Below are positions 1 through 4,130 of a DNA stretch of 5,937 nucleotides, piece by piece (the first letter of the stretch is position 1; every line of letters begins with the position of its first letter). Both the position numbers and the translations under genes were made by a program. Source of the stretch: Candidatus Omnitrophota bacterium (lineage in GTDB: Bacteria; Ratteibacteria; UBA8468; MWAK01); contig JAPLMK010000021.1 of the NCBI GenBank assembly GCA_026387085.1, positions 1 through 5,937 of the forward strand, written 5' to 3'. Under the pieces are notes generated by a model, which searched no databases, was not told where the DNA came from, and was given only the letters and a program-made list of their open reading frames with translations.

Positions 1-49
1 GCGAAAAAAATAATTTGACTTTTCCCGTTATCGTTGGTAGGATAATAGC

Positions 50-54
50 GGAGG
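50..54 (+). promoter_or_regulatory. Ribosome binding site of the FecR-GspG gene
   Basis: GGAGG lies six bases upstream of the ATG at 61. It is a strong Shine-Dalgarno match at good spacing and fixes the start of the FecR-domain gene. The 49 bases before it are AT-rich and hold no complete gene. Confidence 0.8.
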
Positions 55-60
55 CAAAAA

Positions 61-1167
61 ATGAAAAAAATAATTTTTTTCGGAATAGCGTTATTAATTA
101 TTTCCGGAATTTCCCTTCTTTCCGCCCAAAATGAAACCGTTCCGTTGTCGGTTGCGGCCGAACAACCGGCTGCTACCCAGACGGGAGAAACTGAGATAAT
201 CGGACGCCTGGTCAGGATGGAGGGAACAGTAAACTTCTGGTCCTATTCCCAAAATGCCTGGAAACCGGCAACGCTTCAAATGGCAATCGGCGCAGGCGCC
301 TGGCTGCAAACCGCTAAAAGCGCCCGGGCAATAATCTCTTTCGGCAAAGAAGCGGTAATAACCGTCAGCGAAGACGCAGTTCTGGAAATAAAAGAGGCTT
401 CCGTGAAACCGGACGGAATTACCAGGGTAAGAACCAACCTAACACGGGGGAAAATATGGTCGCTGGTGGAAAAATTGAAGAATGAACAATCAAGATACGA
501 GGTGGAAACCCCAACCGCTATAGCCGGAGTGCGCGGCACCACTTTTATGGTTAACGTGGACCCGGACGGCCGGAGCAGCCGAATTGGAGTTGTGGAAGGT
601 GAGGTTGGCGTCCGCAGTATGGGTGAAAAACCCGCCTACGTCGTTTTAAAAGAGAATATGGCGGCGGTTATCGTCTACAACAAAGAGCCGCAACTTGAAG
701 CCATGGCAGCCCGGGAAACCGCGGAATGGGAAAATTGGAAACAGTCCATCCCTTTTTCCGAAATAGGCGCCATCGGCGGAATGGCTGAAATGCACGCGAT
801 GCAGATGGAAGAAGCGTCCAAGCTAGTACGGGAGACCGGATTTCTAAAGAAGGCCTCGCAGAAAGCCGACGAGGATTTCCAGGTTTTTAAAGCCGCCTTG
901 CTCCAATACTACAAAGATACCGGCTCTTTCCCCACTAAAGAACAGGGCGGGTTAAAAGCGCTGCTGAAAAATCCGGGGATTGATGGTTGGAACGGACCTT
1001 ACACTGACCCGGGCAGTAATTTCATGGACCCTTACGGAAAGCTTCCTTATTTTTACCACATCAAAAAAACACCGAAAGGGAACGTTTACGTGGAAATATT
1101 CTCGATGGGCCTGGAAAGACCGGTCGGAAACATTATGGCCCCGAAAAAAGAAGGCGGTAATCCTTAG
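61..1167 (+). CDS. Exported FecR-domain protein with GspG-like C-terminal domain
   Basis: This gene encodes a 368-residue protein of unknown role with a recognisable two-domain layout. Residues 1-22 are a signal peptide: Lys-Lys, a hydrophobic core, then a likely cut after Leu-Ser-Ala. There is no lipobox cysteine, so a periplasmic or surface location is inferred. Residues about 47-205 form a FecR-type domain, whose hallmark stretch TPTAIAGVRGT (150-160) is followed by a GVVEGEVGV strand (176-184). A helical linker rich in Met, Glu and Lys (about 240-285) leads into residues 268-357, which resemble the C-terminal head of the type II secretion major pseudopilin GspG: ALLQYYKDTGSFPTKEQGG (279-297), then DPYGKLPYFY (323-332). 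The pilin prepilin-peptidase site and N-terminal helix are absent, so the protein cannot be a normal pseudopilin. FecR itself relays iron signals, but no sigma factor or TonB receptor lies nearby. The start is supported by GGAGG six bases upstream. Confidence 0.85.
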   Translation: MKKIIFFGIALLIISGISLLSAQNETVPLSVAAEQPAATQTGETEIIGRLVRMEGTVNFWSYSQNAWKPATLQMAIGAGAWLQTAKSARAIISFGKEAVITVSEDAVLEIKEASVKPDGITRVRTNLTRGKIWSLVEKLKNEQSRYEVETPTAIAGVRGTTFMVNVDPDGRSSRIGVVEGEVGVRSMGEKPAYVVLKENMAAVIVYNKEPQLEAMAARETAEWENWKQSIPFSEIGAIGGMAEMHAMQMEEASKLVRETGFLKKASQKADEDFQVFKAALLQYYKDTGSFPTKEQGGLKALLKNPGIDGWNGPYTDPGSNFMDPYGKLPYFYHIKKTPKGNVYVEIFSMGLERPVGNIMAPKKEGGNP

Positions 1168-1197
1168 TAAGTCGTTAAAGAACCCGCTAAGGTTTAC
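1157..1197 (-). terminator. Inverted repeat across convergent stop codons; possible terminator of the cyclase gene
   Basis: The arms at 1157-1167 and 1187-1197 are 11 bases each and complementary at 10 positions (one T-T mismatch), with a 19-base loop. Each arm contains the TAG stop of one of the two convergent genes. On the - strand, the hairpin is followed within about five bases by a T-rich run (TTCTTTTTT, around 1144-1152), as expected of an intrinsic terminator for the cyclase. On the + strand no T-run follows. The long loop and the mismatch keep this tentative. Confidence 0.4.
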
Positions 1198-2194
1198 GTT
1201 CGGCTATCTTAACCAGGGCCTTGGCGGCATTCTTCCGAACTTCCGCGTCGGAATCATTCATCAGGCCAACCAGGGCTTCGGAAGCGCGGGAATCTTGTGT
1301 CTCACCCAGCGCCCAGGCCGCAGAACGCCTGACAAAAGGAACTTTATCCTTAAGCGCCGCAATCAAAACTTCCGTGGCGCGAATTTCTTTCAATTCTCCC
1401 AGCGCCTGGGCGGCAGTGCCCCGAACTTGCCAGTCCGGGTCCTGCAACGCATTAGATAAAAACAGCAGCGCGCGCTCCGGGCCCAACTGCTTCATCACGC
1501 CGGCAACATTCTTCCGGGAGGAAAGGTTGCTGCTCCGGGTTACCTGAAGAAGCATCGCGCACACCAGGATAATCGCAAAAAGAAACAAAAACTTGAAAGT
1601 TTTGGAGTAGTTGGTTCTAAAAAAGCGGTTCTTGTCGCGCATGTCCGAGGAAATTTCCGCCACCGATTCCACCAGTATTTTATATATCTCAACCTTATTT
1701 TTTATGTTCTTCAATTCCGTGGGTCCGAGCGAGACCACCTGAATATCTAATTTGCCCTGTACCTGGCTGTAAACATCCCGGGATATGCAAATTCCGCCCG
1801 GGTCGGCAAACGGCTCAATGCGCGAAGCTATATTCACGCCGTCTCCGATGATGTCGTCTTCCATGATAACCACGTCCCCCAAATGGACGCCGATCCGAAT
1901 TAAAAGTTTCTCGTTCGGATTTTTTTTGTTATGTTGGTAACATTCATCCTGAATCTTTAAAGCGCACTGAACCGCGTTAACCGCGCTGGAAAAATCGACC
2001 AGGAACCCGTCACCGACAATCTTGAGCACCTTTCCCTCAAATTCTTTAACAATCGAGGTAATCAAGAGCGTATATTTCTCCAACAGTTTTATCGCGCTCT
2101 CTTCATTGTCGTGAAACTTCGCGCTGTAACCCGACATGTCCGTGAACATGATTGCGGACAACTTCCGCTTTCTGGGGGTATCATCCGTAGGCAT
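1187..2194 (-). CDS. Class III adenylate cyclase with one membrane span and HEAT repeats
   Basis: This gene encodes a 335-residue predicted adenylate cyclase that makes cAMP from ATP. The catalytic domain (about 10-175) keeps the key residues: metal-binding D19 (FTDMSGYS) and D62 (VGDGFLVDF), adenine-selecting K58 and D114 (DIIGDGVN), and transition-state N121 and R125. These point to ATP rather than GTP as substrate. One membrane segment follows (about 201-218) and is preceded by many Arg/Lys residues, so the catalytic part should be cytoplasmic. Residues 230-335 hold three HEAT/PBS-lyase-type repeats (for example VRGTAAQALGEL, VRRSAAWALGET, VRKNAAKALVKI), which by the positive-inside rule would lie outside the inner membrane. 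Upstream in-frame starts exist (TTG at 2221, ATG at 2218), but ATG at 2194 has AAGGGAG seven bases before it and was chosen. The gene has its own candidate promoter. Class III cyclases of this kind act as homodimers. Confidence 0.88.
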   Translation of the reverse strand: MPTDDTPRKRKLSAIMFTDMSGYSAKFHDNEESAIKLLEKYTLLITSIVKEFEGKVLKIVGDGFLVDFSSAVNAVQCALKIQDECYQHNKKNPNEKLLIRIGVHLGDVVIMEDDIIGDGVNIASRIEPFADPGGICISRDVYSQVQGKLDIQVVSLGPTELKNIKNKVEIYKILVESVAEISSDMRDKNRFFRTNYSKTFKFLFLFAIILVCAMLLQVTRSSNLSSRKNVAGVMKQLGPERALLFLSNALQDPDWQVRGTAAQALGELKEIRATEVLIAALKDKVPFVRRSAAWALGETQDSRASEALVGLMNDSDAEVRKNAAKALVKIAERKP

Positions 2195-2201
2195 AAAATG
2201 T

Positions 2202-2208
2202 CTCCCTT
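2202..2208 (-). promoter_or_regulatory. Ribosome binding site deciding the cyclase start
   Basis: AAGGGAG on the - strand sits seven bases before the ATG at 2194. The alternative upstream ATG at 2218 has no purine-rich site before it, so the shorter form is preferred. The same AGGGAG core is used by the cold shock gene. Confidence 0.75.
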
Positions 2209-2276
2209 GTTTACTCATCAATCAATACCGGGCGTCATTTACCAACATCAGGTGAGTCCAGTCCAATTGTAAATCA

Positions 2277-2285
2277 ATTATATCA
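2277..2285 (-). promoter_or_regulatory. Extended -10 promoter for the cyclase gene
   Basis: TGATATAAT on the - strand fits the extended -10 consensus TGnTATAAT exactly. No convincing -35 box lies 16-18 bases upstream, which is tolerated by extended -10 promoters. Transcription would begin near 2270 and leave an untranslated leader of about 75 bases before the ATG at 2194. This suggests the cyclase is transcribed separately from the helicase upstream. Confidence 0.5.
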
Positions 2286-2377
2286 TAACTTCATTGAGAG
2301 CATATAATTTTAAGGGTGTGGTTATACGCGGCCGGAAACTGTTTTTGAACGGCTAATTTTTAACGGAAGGCGGACCG

Positions 2378-2404
2378 GCTCTTCTTTTTATCGGACCGAA
2401 GAGC
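2378..2404 (-). repeat. Short inverted repeat around the helicase stop codon
   Basis: GCTCTTC (2378-2384) and GAAGAGC (2398-2404) are perfect 7-base complements with a 13-base loop that holds the helicase TAA. No T-run follows on the - strand, so it is not a standard terminator. It might instead slow 3' exonucleases. The heptamer CGGACCG also occurs twice, at 2371 and 2392. Confidence 0.3.
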
Positions 2405-3665
2405 GGGATTTTTGCTGCCGACTGCCACCGCCGCCGGCCGGCTTGTATGTCCCGTGGCGTTGGGCGGAAACGCCGAAACGGTGTTTACGGCGTGCTTTCT
2501 CGGGCTGGACCGACTTTCCGGTGAATGTTTCCCGGGGAAGTTCCGGATGTTCCGAGATGGGCAATACGGTTTTAATCAGTTTTTCGATATTGCGGACATT
2601 AGACCACTGCTCGGGCGTTGCAAAAGATATGGCGTGTCCTTCGTGTCCGGCGCGCCCCGTGCGGCCGATACGGTGCACGTAATTTTCAACGTATTCCGGA
2701 AGGTCATAGTTGATTACAATTTCGATATCAATGACATCAATCCCCCGGGCGGCGATATCCGTAGCGACAAGCACCCGGTATTTACCGGACTTAAAACCCT
2801 CCAGCGCTTCAATGCGCTGGGACAGAGAGCGGTTCGCGTGTATCTCGGCGGCGCTATACTTCGCTTCCCGGAGAAAACGCACAATTTTTGACGCGCCGCT
2901 CTTGGTGCGGGAAAAAAGCAAAACCGAACCGCGGTATTGGTTCAGCAATTTACGGAGAAGTTCGTTCTTGGAACCTTTTTTAACAATAAACAGTTCCTGG
3001 GTAATGCGTTCGGCGGCCGTACCGGAAGGAGCAACCTCGATATGAACCGGTAATTTCATATGCGCGGCCGCGATGGCAATCGCCTCTTTCGGTATGGTCG
3101 CCGAAAAGAGCATCGTCTGCCTTTCCTTCGGGATAATTTTCAGGATACGTTCAATGTCCGGCAAAAACCCCAAATCAAGCATGCGGTCGGCTTCATCCAG
3201 GACCAGCACCGACACAGCGTTCAAAAAGATCGTGCGCTGTTTCAGGTGATCAACCAGGCGACCGGGTGTCGCGATGAAAATCCGGGGATCTCTCCGCAAC
3301 GCCTGCAGTTGCTTATGCATCGAAACCCCGCCGATAATAACGGCCGTGTGCATATTGAATAAAAGAGCGAGGTTCCGGAATGTTTCGTCGATTTGTAAAG
3401 CAAGTTCGCGGGTAGGAACCAGAATCAGGCACCGCCCTTTTTGCTGGGCAAGGCGTTGAATAATGGGAATAGCAAATGCCAGCGTCTTTCCGGTGCCGGT
3501 TTGCGCAACCCCGATGATATCCTTGCCTTCAATTGCGGCCGGAATGGCTTTATGTTGAATCGGCGTCGGGACCGTAAATTTCATGCGGTCCAAAAATTCC
3601 AGAATTTTCGGCGCAATGCCTAAACCGTAAAAAGAGGCGTTTGATTGCGGATGGACTGGTGTCAT
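2388..3665 (-). CDS. DEAD-box ATP-dependent RNA helicase, RhlE-like
   Basis: This gene encodes a 425-residue RNA helicase that unwinds RNA duplexes using ATP in the cytoplasm, with likely roles in ribosome assembly, mRNA decay or cold adaptation. All family motifs are present in order: Q motif (F30, PTPIQ 33-37), motif I AQTGTGKT (54-61), Ia PTRELA (84-89), GG (112-113), TPGR (133-136), II DEAD (157-160), III SAT (188-190), IV LLFSRT (249-254), V ATDIAARGID (301-310) and VI HRIGRTGRAG (331-340). The tail (about 385-425) is basic and Gly-rich, typical of RhlE-type RNA-binding extensions. The frame opens further upstream to 3755, but homology begins just after M1 at 3665, and the extra codons overlap the zinc-finger gene. 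ATG at 3665 overlaps that gene's TGA as ATGA. With no Shine-Dalgarno site at normal distance, translation is probably coupled. SrmB or CsdA relatives are less likely given the short tail. Confidence 0.93.
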   Translation of the reverse strand: MTPVHPQSNASFYGLGIAPKILEFLDRMKFTVPTPIQHKAIPAAIEGKDIIGVAQTGTGKTLAFAIPIIQRLAQQKGRCLILVPTRELALQIDETFRNLALLFNMHTAVIIGGVSMHKQLQALRRDPRIFIATPGRLVDHLKQRTIFLNAVSVLVLDEADRMLDLGFLPDIERILKIIPKERQTMLFSATIPKEAIAIAAAHMKLPVHIEVAPSGTAAERITQELFIVKKGSKNELLRKLLNQYRGSVLLFSRTKSGASKIVRFLREAKYSAAEIHANRSLSQRIEALEGFKSGKYRVLVATDIAARGIDVIDIEIVINYDLPEYVENYVHRIGRTGRAGHEGHAISFATPEQWSNVRNIEKLIKTVLPISEHPELPRETFTGKSVQPEKARRKHRFGVSAQRHGTYKPAGGGGSRQQKSRSSVR

Positions 3666-3847
3666 TTTTCTGTTATCGGCAAAGTATCCTGCCTGGCAAG
3701 CGGCATAACCGGCGGTTGTGTTGCCGTAATAAACTGACCCTGATGGGCATAACAATACCCATCAGGGTTGTATATGCTTAACACATGACCGCAACCGGAA
3801 ACCTTACAAATCCGGCGGTCCTTATTAAACTTTATCTTTTTCGACAC
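3662..3847 (-). CDS. Small zinc-finger-like protein between cold shock and helicase genes
   Basis: This gene encodes a basic 61-residue protein of unknown function. Residues 14-35 form a putative zinc site C-x4-C-x12-C-x2-H (C14, C19, C32, H35) with the central motif LSIYNPDGYC; the tail from about residue 36 is probably disordered. From memory, C..CG..LS.YN....C..H modules occur in small bacterial proteins and next to DNA-binding domains, but I cannot name a characterised member. The start is the only in-frame option, a GTG twelve bases after the cold shock gene's stop, and no ribosome site precedes it. Translation therefore needs re-initiation or readthrough: the gene is in the same frame as the cold shock gene, with only UAG and four codons between. 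Its TGA overlaps the helicase ATG. The conserved Cys/His spacing and tight packing argue that it is real; a nucleic-acid-binding role is inferred from its neighbours. Confidence 0.65.
   Translation of the reverse strand: MSKKIKFNKDRRICKVSGCGHVLSIYNPDGYCYAHQGQFITATQPPVMPLARQDTLPITEK
3737..3768 (-). repeat. Perfect 11-bp hairpin inside the zinc-finger gene
   Basis: The arms at 3737-3747 and 3758-3768 (ACCCTGATGGG and its exact complement) enclose a 10-base loop. The stem is GC-rich and could extend by two G-U pairs in RNA. It lies wholly within codons for the NPDGYCYAHQG part of the zinc-finger protein, about 70 bases before the helicase start. No T-run follows on either strand, so it is not a standard terminator. 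It could be an mRNA processing or stability element, or a substrate for RNA chaperones. Confidence 0.6.
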
Positions 3848-3859
3848 GAAGAAATGCGG

Positions 3860-4069
3860 CTATTGCTGAACAACGCGCACGTTAACGGCGCGCGGTCCTT
3901 TATCCGATTTCTCAACCTCAAACTCCACCGACTGGTCTTCGTTCAGCGCGTCAAAGTTTGCTCCCTCAGCCAGACTTGTTTGATGGAAAAATACCTCTTT
4001 GCCATCCGTGTCAGAAATAAATCCAAATCCTCTATCCCGTACTAATTTCTTTATTTTTCCCGTATGCAT
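3860..4069 (-). CDS. Cold shock domain protein (CspA family), Trp-less variant
   Basis: This gene encodes a 69-residue single cold shock domain, the usual family length. Such proteins bind single-stranded RNA or DNA and act as RNA chaperones or antiterminators in the cytoplasm. RNP1 is RGFGFI (13-18) and RNP2 is VFFH (26-29), followed by the conserved TSL turn (31-33) and a C-terminal strand, GPRAVNVRVV. The N-terminus reads GKIKKLVRDRGFGFI, whereas classical CspA has KWF, so the surface tryptophan is replaced by leucine. The frame is open to 4210, but the cold shock domain begins exactly at ATG 4069, with GGGAGG five bases before it. A near-consensus promoter lies just upstream, overlapping the end of the double-SIS gene. 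The leader is short (about 25 bases), unlike the long thermosensing leader of E. coli cspA. Downstream come the zinc-finger and helicase genes. Confidence 0.93.
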   Translation of the reverse strand: MHTGKIKKLVRDRGFGFISDTDGKEVFFHQTSLAEGANFDALNEDQSVEFEVEKSDKGPRAVNVRVVQQ

Positions 4070-4074
4070 CCTAT

Positions 4075-4080
4075 CCTCCC
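4075..4080 (-). promoter_or_regulatory. Ribosome binding site deciding the cold shock gene start
   Basis: GGGAGG on the - strand is five bases before the ATG at 4069. It confirms the 69-residue form over the 116-residue frame that opens at 4210 and would overlap the double-SIS gene. Confidence 0.8.
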
Positions 4081-4100
4081 TGTTATGAACCAAAAATAGT

Positions 4101-4130
4101 ATTATACCCTCCTTCCGCCTTGTTTGTCCA
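4101..4130 (-). promoter_or_regulatory. Promoter of the cold shock / zinc-finger / helicase cluster
   Basis: On the - strand, TGGACA (4125-4130, five of six matches to TTGACA) and a perfect TATAAT (4101-4106) are separated by 18 bases. The predicted start is around 4091-4097, leaving a leader of about 25 bases with GGGAGG. The -10 box contains the TAA stop (4102-4104) of the upstream double-SIS gene, so the promoter is embedded in that gene's 3' end. No terminator separates the two, so read-through from upstream is also possible. Confidence 0.65.

Noticed and set aside
15..46. Promoter TTGACT (15-20) with TAGGAT (38-43) or GATAAT (41-46) before the FecR-GspG gene
   Set aside because: Transcription would start at about 50-52, inside the Shine-Dalgarno site, or the spacing would be 20 bases. 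It is not convincing, and the true promoter may lie left of the window.
2222..2387. Standard intrinsic terminator between helicase and cyclase
   Set aside because: I found no GC-rich stem followed by a T-run on the - strand here, only the short repeat at the stop codon and A/T-rich tracts.
3666..3755. Longer helicase form starting at 3755
   Set aside because: The extra 30 residues overlap the zinc-finger gene in another frame and show no helicase similarity. Family similarity begins just after the ATG at 3665.
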